A program made the translations under genes and the position numbers. This document shows, piece by piece, positions 58,301-64,000 of a stretch of DNA of 64,000 nucleotides; the stretch's first letter is position 1; the number at the start of each line of letters is the position of its first letter. Source of the stretch: Synchiropus splendidus (taxonomy: Eukaryota > Chordata > Actinopteri > Syngnathiformes > Callionymidae); NCBI RefSeq assembly GCF_027744825.2, contig NC_071348.1, forward strand, positions 3,106,563 through 3,170,562. Direction: 5' to 3'. Under the pieces are notes generated by a model. It saw only the letters and a program-made list of their open reading frames with translations, did no database searches and had not been told where the DNA came from.

Positions 58301-61282
58301 GGTGCCTCCTGTCTGGGAGAAGCCTCACGCAGCATGACCTGCCAGGGAAAGTGTCTGCCTCGCTTCTCTTTGACTGAGAAAGTGAAGAAACAATAAGTCT
58401 CAGCTAAACCAACCATAAATAGGATTTCTCCATCGCAGATGGCGCCACATGGAAGGCGCTGACACGACGATTCCCGCATCCTGGCACTTTATTAAAAATA
58501 TGATAACTTTAGCTGCAGACGTTTCAAACTGCGACGTCTGATTCATTTATTACACTCGGCGGCGCCTTATAAAAATACATCTACTTTTATTGGAGCCGTA
58601 TGATTTATGCACAAAGCAGGTCTATTTTGTCCTTGAGTCGCAGCACGTACGCTTCCAAACAAGAATAAAACAGCCATAAATCATTCACAAAATGGCGAGA
58701 AATAATCACCAACACAAGTTTGCTTTGTCGTATTTCTGGAGGCTTGATATCAAAGGGTGTGTCAGCCTTTGATATGGACGGCAGGCGTGGTGGATGTGGA
58801 TGTGAACAATGAGATGTCACCTCCACAGCCTCACGGGGAAGAAACACGACAGAGACCACCTGACGGACTTTGAAGCACGGACAATTAGAGGATGAGCAAA
58901 ACAAAAGAACGTCTCCGACCCGCTGCCGTCGCACAGACCGCGGCGGCTTTCACCACCCAGCCATGAAAATGTTTCTGAAATGTCGGCCATGTTGCTGAAC
59001 GGATTGGGATGAGGATGGCTGGAATGGTGATGGACGACCGTTGCTGTGAGGCCTGCTATCCACAATTCCTCTGGCCCTGACCAAACGCTATCAGCATGAA
59101 TGCTACCGATTCTCCACTCAAGACGGTCACCATGGCAACTGAACTTCCTGAGTCTTGGACACTTATAAGAACGAGAAGGAAAAAGAAAAAAAAAGAAAAG
59201 AAAAAAGACAGAGTCCTCTATCCGGCGAGGACACATCTCCTTGTGTTCATTTCAAATCATTAGCTAAAATGGCACACGTTGGGTGCCAGTGTGCATAATT
59301 TTGGAACACACTGACCTTTGAGCATTTGTGGATAGAGGGATTTGGGAGGAGAAGAGGGGGGTGGGGAGAGAACAGGGGGGGGGAGGGAAGCAAAAATAGA
59401 GCGATGGCAGGCAGAAGAAGGAGCTGTGAAGTACTTACTTCCCTGTTAATCCGAATCTAGTCCAAGATCAAGGAAGTTGGGAGAGGATAGAGAAAGAAGA
59501 CATATAGGCTAGTTAATGAAAGAAGCTGTTCGGCAAATAGCATTCTAGGAAACAGACAGGTGGGAGGAGGTGCGCCTGCATTTTGGGTCTTCCTGGAGAC
59601 TATCGCTGTTTCCTCAGTGTTTTATCACCGGTGCGGTGTGAGAGGCGGGTCGGCTCGCTGGCTGGCTACAGTGGAGCGGGGCGAGAGGTCGAGGCCCTCA
59701 GGCAAGGAGCCTCCACTAAACTGCTAAGTAGCCTTGTCCCAGAATGGCCTCCAATAAACCCCTGCTGCACCAAGGCGGACAAACGTTACCATATTTGAAG
59801 CCCTACATTCAACAACAAGCACAGGTACTACTTCAAATTACCAATAAAACCATGCTAAGCAGTGATCGGGTCGCAGCGTAATCTCCAGGCGAGCTATGCA
59901 ATACTGACAACTACACTGCGGCTGCTACTCGACCAAATGATACCGTTACTGTTGGAAAGAAACGGTTGTTTACTTCGTTCCTTGAGAACAACGAAAGATC
60001 GGGAATTATTTATCAAGTTAAAGCAGCCTTGTCTTCACTCAGAACATTCATCCGAACCTAACAGTGTTCACTCAAAAAGCCAAACAGAAAGTACTCAGAC
60101 AAGACTGCTTTGTTACGTCCTATTTCCTGCGTGTGGTTTTTAGCTAAAACTGAAATGTGTTTTTATGGCGCCTCCCACGGCGCCTATTAAAAACTTCAAA
60201 GAATCAAATCTGACCCAAGATCATGTGTCTCATAGGGCAGCTGAAAACTCAATTATATTCCAATAACAAACTAAATTTACTGGGATCAACAAAACACCTT
60301 GCATGGAATTTGAAGTTATGGCCTCCCACCACTAGATGGCGGTGTTTGCATTCTGCGGCTAGGAAGGTGTTCAACAACACATCAAGACTATGAATGCTCA
60401 AGACATCTATGAGGAAGGCAGTGAGTTTGAGTCAGAGTCGACGACAAACACGGAGCTCAACATTCTGAAACTGGCCTCCAAGACAAACAAGACAGTGCCG
60501 AAAAGTGGAGGGATGTTTGTTGCACATGTTATGGTCCGTACTATAAATACTACGTCCTGCCTGACTTCCGCTCCCAGCCTCGCCATGCCGCGCGGCAGCA
60601 TTTGTTCACAGCACTGAATATAATCTCAACATCTGCTCCCACCGCCGCCTCTTTGAACGGCACACATGACTGTTGGACACGATGCTTGAGGCGCGTGGCG
60701 GCACGCCGAGACGCTCCTCTCCTCCCAAACCCATTCTGAGATTGAATAACATCCATCACGTCTATTTAATTTGGAGGGATTTGAAATATGCTACGGAAAG
60801 GTTCATCTCCTTTGCGGGGCTTTAAATGCATTTGCCCGATTGTGATTTAATAAAAGCTGAGTTAGTCTGGGTCAGGGACCTGGTGAAGCAATCGACGAGC
60901 ACAGCATCTGGCAAAAGCCCTCAGCGAGAGGGGCATGCGATTGGATGAGAGCGTCCAGGTGAAAGTGGGCCAGCAGACCGGTGGGTTTATAGCGATGGCA
61001 GAAATGGACGGTGCTTCTGTTGTCAAAGGTGTTTTCATTTCCGGAAAAACAGAATGAGGCTTACGTCAATGTAGTTTGCATTAATGTAGTCGGAGTTGGG
61101 GTCTCCCAGCAGAGGATGGAGCTTCACGCGGTGCCGGTCATCTGAGGCCAGACAAGCCAGAGTGAGTGCCGACATTCACATTGGACTGAAGCGCTACGGG
61201 ATGACTCACATCCGAGCAAGGTGTCGTGTCTGCTTTTAGTCTTGTCCTTCTTCTTTGTGCAGTCCCAGCCGTCAAAGAAGCT
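43287..61282 (-). CDS. ptpru: ptpru-like receptor tyrosine phosphatase, 3' part of gene (14 coding exons, D1-D2)
   Basis: This entry spans the whole visible part of the gene, on the minus strand. The spliced exons give 552 codons and a TAG stop; all introns are GT-AG and the phases agree at every junction. Residues about 20-280 form phosphatase domain D1 and about 288-545 form D2, the tandem arrangement of receptor PTPs. Signatures that favour PTPRU over PTPRK, PTPRM and PTPRT are the IRINRE insert after NYID, the D1 sequence [15 protein letters not shown], the D2 stretch [18 protein letters not shown] in D2, GTFCAC after the D2 P-loop and a C-terminus ending in Glu-Gly-Arg. These were compared with family members from memory. 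R2B receptors are homophilic adhesion proteins of the plasma membrane and these domains are cytosolic. The gene is truncated at the 5' side by the window edge. Which teleost duplicate (a or b) it is cannot be decided. Confidence 0.93.
43408..43543 (-). CDS. ptpru: ptpru exon: D2 P-loop [12 protein letters not shown] (136 nt)
   Basis: One base completes Leu, giving [15 protein letters not shown] over the junction, the degenerate D2 P-loop of R2B receptors. It is followed by [18 protein letters not shown], then [21 protein letters not shown] with Cys after Ala favours PTPRU over PTPRK/M/T, which have GTFCAI or similar. The acceptor is TCCGCAG and the donor GTGAGT. Confidence 0.95.
43544..44955 (-). 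other. ptpru intron (1.4 kb)
   Basis: It splits the D2 HCL|NGGGRSG P-loop in phase 2. Donor GTGAGT, acceptor GTCCGCAG. Nothing else is recognised; no exon or complete repeat. Confidence 0.85.
44956..45113 (-). CDS. ptpru: ptpru exon: D2 RWSAYRD loop to HCL (158 nt)
   Basis: It encodes [20 protein letters not shown], then [20 protein letters not shown] and ending GRTVVHC plus two bases of Leu. The loop equivalent to WPD reads WSAYRD, the non-catalytic D2 form of R2B receptors, and matches PTPRU most closely. The D2 pseudo-active-site Cys is in the terminal HC. The acceptor is GTTGCAG and the donor GTGAGT. Confidence 0.95.
45114..48302 (-). other. ptpru intron (3.2 kb) with minisatellite
   Basis: Phase 0 intron between KNVTR and LQEGEL. 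It contains the 39-bp tandem array at 46836-47343. No other element is recognised. Confidence 0.85.
46836..47343. repeat. 39-bp minisatellite, about 13 tandem units, in a ptpru intron
   Basis: Thirteen head-to-tail copies of a 39-bp unit, beginning GAAGTGAAGGGAGGGGGACC on the plus strand and continuing through CTCGGGGTCC. Units differ by a few substitutions (for example GACCCT or GACTCT, GAAG or GAGG, ACCAAC or ACCGAC). As 39 is a multiple of three and the unit lacks stops in several frames, long open frames run through it on both strands; these are repeat artefacts (the plus frame repeats [13 protein letters not shown]). The array sits in the intron between the exons at 44956-45113 and 48303-48428. 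The plus strand is G-rich, so the nascent transcript is C-rich. Confidence 0.97.
48303..48428 (-). CDS. ptpru: ptpru exon: D2 [15 protein letters not shown]...KNVTR (126 nt)
   Basis: Forty-two codons, phase 0 at both ends: [20 protein letters not shown], then [19 protein letters not shown] and VTR. QYWPEPGxQQYG is typical of PTPRU D2. The acceptor is CCTCACAG and the donor GTGAGT. Confidence 0.95.
48429..50434 (-). other. ptpru intron (2.0 kb)
   Basis: Phase 0 intron between QSNSAW and PCVQYW. The repeat-poor part at 49100-49500 is AT-rich; nothing coding is seen. Confidence 0.85.
50435..50749 (-). CDS. ptpru: ptpru exon: N-terminal half of D2 (315 nt, apparently a fused exon)
   Basis: It encodes 105 residues, beginning [20 protein letters not shown], with [45 protein letters not shown] and ending [19 protein letters not shown] and NYINAAL are D2 hallmarks; [11 protein letters not shown] is specific to PTPRU in my recollection. 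Phase is 0 at both ends (acceptor TGGCAG, donor GTAAGG). In mammalian R2B genes this stretch is, from memory, two exons of 174 nt and about 132-141 nt; here it is uninterrupted, which suggests intron loss near 50575. Confidence 0.95.
50750..51585 (-). other. ptpru intron (0.84 kb)
   Basis: Phase 0 intron between REEFQ and TLNSVT. Nothing recognisable inside. Confidence 0.85.
51586..51735 (-). CDS. ptpru: ptpru exon: D1-D2 linker, [13 protein letters not shown]... (150 nt)
   Basis: Fifty codons in phase 0 at both ends. The exon starts [18 protein letters not shown], which finishes D1, and continues through [14 protein letters not shown] to [11 protein letters not shown], the linker to D2. [17 protein letters not shown] is strongly conserved in the R2B family. 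The acceptor is CTGGCAG; the donor is GTGCGT, slightly off consensus. Confidence 0.95.
51736..52185 (-). other. ptpru intron (0.45 kb)
   Basis: Phase 0 intron dividing QTE|EQY. Nothing recognisable inside. Confidence 0.85.
52186..52321 (-). CDS. ptpru: ptpru exon: D1 P-loop remainder and Q-loop (136 nt)
   Basis: One base completes Ser, then [20 protein letters not shown], continuing through [14 protein letters not shown] to RRINMIQTE. Across the junction the D1 P-loop reads [11 protein letters not shown]; most active PTPs have HCSAGxGRTG, so the residue two positions after Cys is Val instead of Ala. The invariant Arg and the Gln of the QTEEQY loop are present. The acceptor is GTGTGGCAG and the donor GTCAGT. 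Confidence 0.95.
52322..52901 (-). other. ptpru intron (0.58 kb)
   Basis: Phase 2 intron splitting the Ser codon directly after the D1 active-site Cys. Its middle (52500-52620) is AT-rich. Confidence 0.85.
52902..53056 (-). CDS. ptpru: ptpru exon: D1 WPE loop and start of P-loop (155 nt)
   Basis: It encodes [14 protein letters not shown], then [18 protein letters not shown] and ending PVVVHC plus two bases of Ser. The catalytic WPD loop of active PTPs is WPE here (53000-53008), so the general-acid aspartate is replaced by glutamate, which matches my recollection of PTPRU. The nucleophile cysteine codon of the D1 HC motif is at 52904-52906. The acceptor is TTGACAG and the donor GTACGC. Confidence 0.95.
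53057..53718 (-). other. ptpru intron (0.66 kb)
   Basis: Phase 0 intron between FALER and RGYSTK. Nothing recognisable inside. Confidence 0.85.
53719..53835 (-). CDS. ptpru: ptpru exon: D1 [10 protein letters not shown]...TFALER (117 nt)
   Basis: The exon is phase 0 at both ends and encodes 39 residues: [20 protein letters not shown], then [19 protein letters not shown]. KCxxYWPE is a hallmark PTP strand. The acceptor is GTCGGCAG and the donor GTGAGT. The intron just upstream of the acceptor stays open in the same frame for about 90 codons but has no ATG; that extension is treated as intronic. Confidence 0.95.
53836..56158 (-). other. ptpru intron (2.3 kb)
   Basis: Phase 0 intron between VEVGR and VKCCKY. 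The part next to the acceptor (53836-54111) stays open in the exon frame but lacks an ATG. A short repeat fragment is at 55540-55590. Confidence 0.85.
55540..55590. repeat. short repeat fragment CTCCTTTATTAGCCCCAAAG
   Basis: The stretch CTTTATTAGCCCCAAAGCGG followed by GGAAA resembles the common fish repeat CTTTATTGATCCCnnnnGGGGAAATT. A similar but weaker match is at 22568-22600 (GCCTTTATTCATCCCACAAA). It lies in a ptpru intron. Confidence 0.4.
56159..56256 (-). CDS. ptpru: ptpru exon: D1 [13 protein letters not shown]...LVEVGR (98 nt)
   Basis: Two bases complete Gly, then [16 protein letters not shown] and later [15 protein letters not shown](V/I)WQE is the conserved helix and strand of PTP D1 domains. 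The acceptor is TTGAAG and the donor GTGAGT; the exon ends in phase 0. The 3' junction with [10 protein letters not shown] restores the family sequence VGRVKCxxYWPxD. Confidence 0.95.
56257..56932 (-). other. ptpru intron (0.68 kb)
   Basis: Phase 1 intron splitting the Gly codon of ATQGP. Mostly the polypyrimidine tract (plus strand) described separately. Confidence 0.85.
56400..56880. repeat. strand-asymmetric polypyrimidine tract in ptpru intron
   Basis: For nearly 500 bp the plus strand is dominated by C and T (for example CTCTTCCTTCTGTCATGCCA, then TTTCCCTTCCTTTTTCTC), so the ptpru transcript is purine-rich here. It ends about 50 bp before the 37-nt exon. No coding capacity is convincing despite an open plus-strand frame, which is low-complexity. 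Confidence 0.6.
56933..56969 (-). CDS. ptpru: ptpru 37-nt exon: [12 protein letters not shown]
   Basis: A short exon between a TTACAG acceptor and a GTGAGT donor. It encodes [12 protein letters not shown] plus the first base of the next Gly codon, so it starts in phase 0 and ends in phase 1. The FIATQGP motif of PTP domains is completed across the next junction. A 37-nt exon at this site is characteristic of R2B genes from memory. Confidence 0.95.
58747..58775. promoter_or_regulatory. perfect inverted pair of TCF/LEF-like sites in ptpru intron
   Basis: ATATCAAAGG (58747-58756) and CCTTTGATAT (58766-58775) are perfect 10-bp inverted repeats with a 9-bp spacer. Each arm contains CTTTGAT, the core of the TCF/LEF consensus. 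The flanks (about 58480-58760) are AT-rich with several TTTATT/TAAAT motifs, as in many intronic enhancers. Function is inferred only. Confidence 0.35.
59338..59400. other. purine-rich (plus) / C,U-rich (transcript) tract just 3' of the microexon
   Basis: The plus strand reads GGGAGGAGAAGAGGGGGGTG, then GGGGAGAGAAC, a run of nine G and GAGGGAAGC. In the ptpru transcript this is a C/U-rich tract 40-100 nt downstream of the 18-nt microexon, a typical place for PTB- or PCBP-dependent splicing control. The role is inferred. Confidence 0.4.
59439..59456 (-). CDS. ptpru: ptpru 18-nt microexon encoding IRINRE
   Basis: Read on the minus strand, a CTAG acceptor is followed by exactly 18 nt, ATTCGGATTAACAGGGAA, and then a strong GTAAGTA donor. 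It encodes Ile-Arg-Ile-Asn-Arg-Glu in phase 0 on both sides, so including or skipping it keeps the frame. PTPRU, as I recall it, carries the same six residues between NYID and GYHRSNHF, whereas PTPRK/M/T join NYID directly to GYxR. The acceptor is preceded in the transcript by a pyrimidine-rich tract (59468-59500) and followed by a C/U-rich tract (about 59338-59400), a layout seen at regulated microexons. It lies about 1.6 kb from the upstream exon and 2.5 kb from the downstream exon. Confidence 0.88.
59457..61064 (-). other. ptpru intron upstream of the microexon (1.6 kb)
   Basis: Phase 0 intron. A pyrimidine tract (TCTTCTTTCTCTATCC on the transcript strand) precedes the microexon acceptor. 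CCACTAGATGGCGG near 60334 resembles motifs in dispersed repeats. No exon is seen. Confidence 0.8.
61065..61141 (-). CDS. ptpru: ptpru exon 2 of window: D1 YDRHRVKL...DYINANYID (77 nt)
   Basis: The acceptor is CCTCAG and the donor GTAAGC. The first two bases complete the Tyr codon split from the previous exon, giving [10 protein letters not shown], then [16 protein letters not shown]. The DYINANYI motif is the classic conserved strand near the N-terminus of PTP domains. A length of 77 nt is, from memory, the usual size of this exon in R2B genes. It ends in phase 0, directly before the 18-nt microexon or, if that is skipped, before the 37-nt exon. Confidence 0.95.
61210..61282 (-). CDS. ptpru: ptpru exon 1 of window: juxtamembrane end and pTyr-loop region of D1 (73 nt)
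   Basis: The exon begins after a CAG acceptor (AG at 61283-61284) in phase 0 and ends with one base of a split Tyr codon before GTGAGT. It encodes residues 1-24 of the visible protein, starting SFFDGWD and running through a lysine-rich KKKDKTK stretch to KSRHDTLLG. In active R2B phosphatases this place carries the KNRY phosphotyrosine-recognition loop; here it reads KSRH, so the stacking tyrosine is replaced by histidine. The preceding exon, expected to end in acidic residues followed by a phase-0 junction, was not found up to 64000. Confidence 0.93.
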
Positions 61283-61796
61283 CTGAAAGCAAAAGAAAAA
61301 TGTCGGAGGAAACATCATTATGCATCATTATCTTCGTCCACTTGATCGTATGTGAAGGACACGTCTCGCTCTGACGGCACTTAAGTGGAGGTTTTCACTA
61401 AACACGCAGTTAAAAGGAAAGTTTTCCTGACGCCATAGTGGGTGTCAGTACTACACAGAGTAAACTGGCTGCACATCAACCAGCTGTCTCATCCTGAAAA
61501 TACTGGAACGTGACGGTTCAGTCGTTCTTTCTTTGATTCAAAAAAAAAAACAAAAAACTTCTGTTCATCCTTGAATCCACTCTTTTCTTCCAGTTATCTG
61601 AGGTAAGCAGCCACCATAAAGAGGCCCTCTGCAGGCTCTGGCCCTCGACCTTGTCTAAGCAGGTCACGTCACTGGGGAGTGGTCCAGGACACTGACCTGA
61701 TGACTCCGAGACAAAACCTCACGCGTCCCACTTAGAAGACTCATACTGAACCTGCTTCATCTGTTGCCACACCTGGCATCATCTGGCCAACACGGG

Positions 61797-61866
61797 TGTG
61801 TCCAAGTCAGGCCCATGGGCCGTTTCAGGTCCCTGACCTAATTTCATACGGCCTGCATAAAATAGC
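61797..61866. repeat. hAT-like terminal fragment
   Basis: TCCAAGTCAGGCCCATGGGC then CGTTTCAGGTCCCTGACC and ACGGCCTGCATAAAATAGCA. It lies in the intron upstream of the first visible ptpru exon. Confidence 0.45.
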
Positions 61867-61944
61867 ATGAATACTGAGTTAGAGTGAAGTAAAACAATTC
61901 ACACACACCCTCACTGAAAGAGTCACCGTTCACTGCTAATGTTT

Positions 61945-62085
61945 ATGGACTGTGGGAGGAAACCAGAGTGACCAGGGAAACCCTCCACAAGCATAGGGAG
62001 AACGTTGCAATCCCAAGCTGATGTCAAACCTATGGCTGTCTCGCAGTGCAGCTACAGCTCTAACCAGTAAACCACCAGACTCCTG
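61945..62085 (+). repeat. common fish dispersed repeat, best copy of family F
   Basis: GACTGTGGGAGGAAACCAGA then GGGAAACCC, AGGGAGAACGTTGCAA, and a tail with GCAGCTACAGCTCTAACCAG. This follows the widespread fish repeat that I recall as GTGGGAGGAAACCGGAGTACC...GGGGAGAACATGCAAAC...GTGCTAACCACTG. Shorter copies are at 15672-15700 and 22919-22945 (direct) and 31422-31445 and 40590-40640 (inverted). Confidence 0.65.
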
Positions 62086-64000
62086 TTGGGTCCTTCCCTC
62101 ATTCCCGATCAAGACACCAACACTCAGTATGTGAGTAAGTCTGAGGCGGTGTGGCTTCCGACCACATTAGCTGGAACTGGTCAGCGACTGAGTGGCCAAT
62201 CGGGAGGCCGTATTTTAGGGCCCTGGGCCTCGTTGTCAGGGGCAGAGGCTCTGTCAACATGTTTTAATAGTGGCCTCTTTTATGAGCTCTGTGTGGGTAG
62301 CACAGAGGCCATGATGCTTTACGACGTGCCTGGAGTGCCGGGGACTGAGACCGATCACCATGGCAACATGTTTACGCCGAACCCGTGTGTGTTTCAGACG
62401 AATGCGCGGCTTTTAAAGCCGAGCTAAATGACACTTTAACAATGACACGTGAAGTATTTTGAATGACTGGCTTCCAGAGCGGAGTGTTTTCGCAACGGGA
62501 TTCTGCTGTAAGAGTCACATGCCAGATGGTTTTGAATTAGTTATTTAAGGATTAAATTCCAGCGTGGTGAGGCTTAGCTTCTCTTTTAAGTGCCCACCAG
62601 CCAAATCAAGTTTTTAAATCCATAAATAAAACACTCTTGCACTCGCAACACTCAGCCGACCCCTGCGGTGTTCACCCACCGGAGGAATTCGGCAAAGTCG
62701 GCATGCTGAGCAGAGGATTACCACACGGTTGTCCCTGCCGAGAGCCCCGGCCCGGCACAATCCCACTCTGGATTACATCCTCCTCCTCTCTGTTTCCAGG
62801 CTTCTTGTGTTTATCACTTGCTGGATCTCTGCGTTCCATTGAACCAGAAGCTCCACCTGAGATCTCTGTGCTTTTGGGCCTCTTCAGGAGCAAGACCAGT
62901 GGAGGCGTATCGGCGATGGGGGGTTCAAACAGAGAGGTGGGAGGCGCTTCAAAGCCAGGGGCCGTGTCGTTGCGAGATGTTTACCCTTCTTCGGTGGGAA
63001 GGCGGCGCACTTTAACACTAGTCGTAAATTCTTGATCAATGTTTTTACGTGTCGCCTGCGTTCTTTGGGGAAATAAAAGCCGAACCTGCCAGGAGAGAGC
63101 AATACGATACACCTCGTCTTCTTCCCTCATAATGGAGAGACACTCAAAACACTAACCAAAAAGAAAGGTGTATTGACTTTTGGAGTGGATTGTCTTTTGC
63201 CTGTGAGGGACAGTTTAATGAGTCTGCCAGCACAAACCCAGAGGGGGCAACTGTGAGCCAGAAGATGTTTTCTGCAGCACATAAAAGCCGGTGGCTGCGG
63301 GGGACAGCGCTGAACTTCTCTCCGGGGGGTGGGCGACACTCGTGGATCCAATTGTTCCAGCGGGGAGGTGCTCCCAGTGATTTGGGCCTTTCATTATTTG
63401 CCCCGAGTTGTACTGCCGGAGATATCATCCCGCTCAACAGCAGGGAAGGGAAAAGCAATATTCTGCACACAAGATTCGGCTGGGGGAGAAATCCGCAGAG
63501 CATTGGAGGAGAGGAAGAAAGAAATAACCAAGCAGAGATGTTGCAGACAAACTGCAGAGTCAATCTGGGGGGGCGAGTGCTTTTCACAAGGGGCCACGTT
63601 ATATAGCGAGCGCTCCAGGGGCCGTCAAGATGGTTCCTCACGAAGAGGGTTTCACCAGAGCGCTGCATCCAAAGCTGTCCAACCCTCCTGAAGCCCATCT
63701 GCTCTTCTTAGAGAACATTCATTGCGCAGTGGTCTATTCGAGGTGCAACGTGTTTTCGACAACCCACTTCTCATTGTTCATCACTAGCTCAGAAAATACT
63801 GCTGCCACACCCACCACCAGAACTCCCCCCTCAGGTACACACTTTCATTCCCGTCATTACTACATAGATTTATTTGGTGGCTTTATATTTATGGAAATGG
63901 ACGGTGGGCGTATCCCTTAGAGGTAGGGTGAGGAGCTCTGTCACGCGGGAGAGCCTCGGAAAAGAGGAGTCTGGCATCTCATAAGGACTCCCCTGGACAG

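Larger units (their letters stand above)
56970..59438 (-). other. ptpru intron downstream of the microexon (2.5 kb)
   Basis: Phase 0 intron. It holds the C/U-rich tract next to the microexon, an A-rich run (59175-59215) and the inverted TCF/LEF-like pair. Confidence 0.85.
61283..64000 (-). other. partial ptpru intron to window edge
   Basis: I searched for the expected juxtamembrane exon ending in an acidic stretch and found none, so this is probably one intron continuing past the window. It contains a poly-A run (61541-61557), a hAT-like fragment and a family F repeat. The open frames at 63144-63698 occur on both strands and resemble nothing known. Confidence 0.65.

Noticed and set aside
63144..63698. 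184-codon minus frame and 120-138-codon plus frames near the window end
   Set aside because: Considered as the missing juxtamembrane exon, but no transmembrane, juxtamembrane or PTPRU-like sequence is present and both strands are open.
1..64000. tRNA, rRNA, viral genes or bacterial-type operons
   Set aside because: None was recognised on either strand by reading; structured RNA would need a covariance-model search (Infernal/tRNAscan), which could still reveal small ncRNAs.

Overview
The window is vertebrate nuclear DNA, most likely from a ray-finned (teleost) fish. Coding sequence is split into small exons with GT-AG introns, the DNA between is littered with short degenerate transposon remnants of the kind common in fish, and there are no operons or prokaryotic signals. 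The species cannot be named from the sequence.

The only protein gene I can support is the 3' part of a type IIB receptor protein tyrosine phosphatase on the minus strand, best matched to PTPRU (PTP-lambda/PCP-2). Fourteen coding exons run from 61282 down to the stop codon at 43287-43289. Joined in silico they keep one open frame of 552 codons, with intron phases that agree at every junction. They encode the end of the juxtamembrane segment, the D1 phosphatase domain and the D2 domain. The extracellular MAM/Ig/FNIII part, the transmembrane segment and most of the juxtamembrane region must lie beyond position 64000. D1 carries non-catalytic residues at three diagnostic places (WPE for WPD, KSRH where active relatives have KNRY, and a CSVGAGR P-loop). 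An 18-nt microexon adds six residues (IRINRE) inside D1. One D2 exon of 315 nt looks like a fusion of two exons found separately in mammalian relatives.

Layout: 1 to about 41.2 kb is DNA downstream of the gene in which I find no convincing exon. It holds repeat fragments and several stretches rich in transcription-factor-like motifs. From memory, human PTPRU also faces a large gene-poor interval on its 3' side, so this may be the equivalent landscape. About 41.2-43.29 kb is the probable 3' UTR. From 43.29 to 61.28 kb is the ptpru-like gene, with a 13-unit 39-bp minisatellite in one intron and a long polypyrimidine tract in another. From 61.28 to 64 kb is intron.

No new multi-gene system is visible. 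The most unusual signals are the D1 substitutions, the microexon with flanking pyrimidine tracts, the fused exon, the minisatellite, a perfect inverted pair of TCF/LEF-like sites in an intron, and small dispersed repeat families, some of which carry CTCF-like cores.
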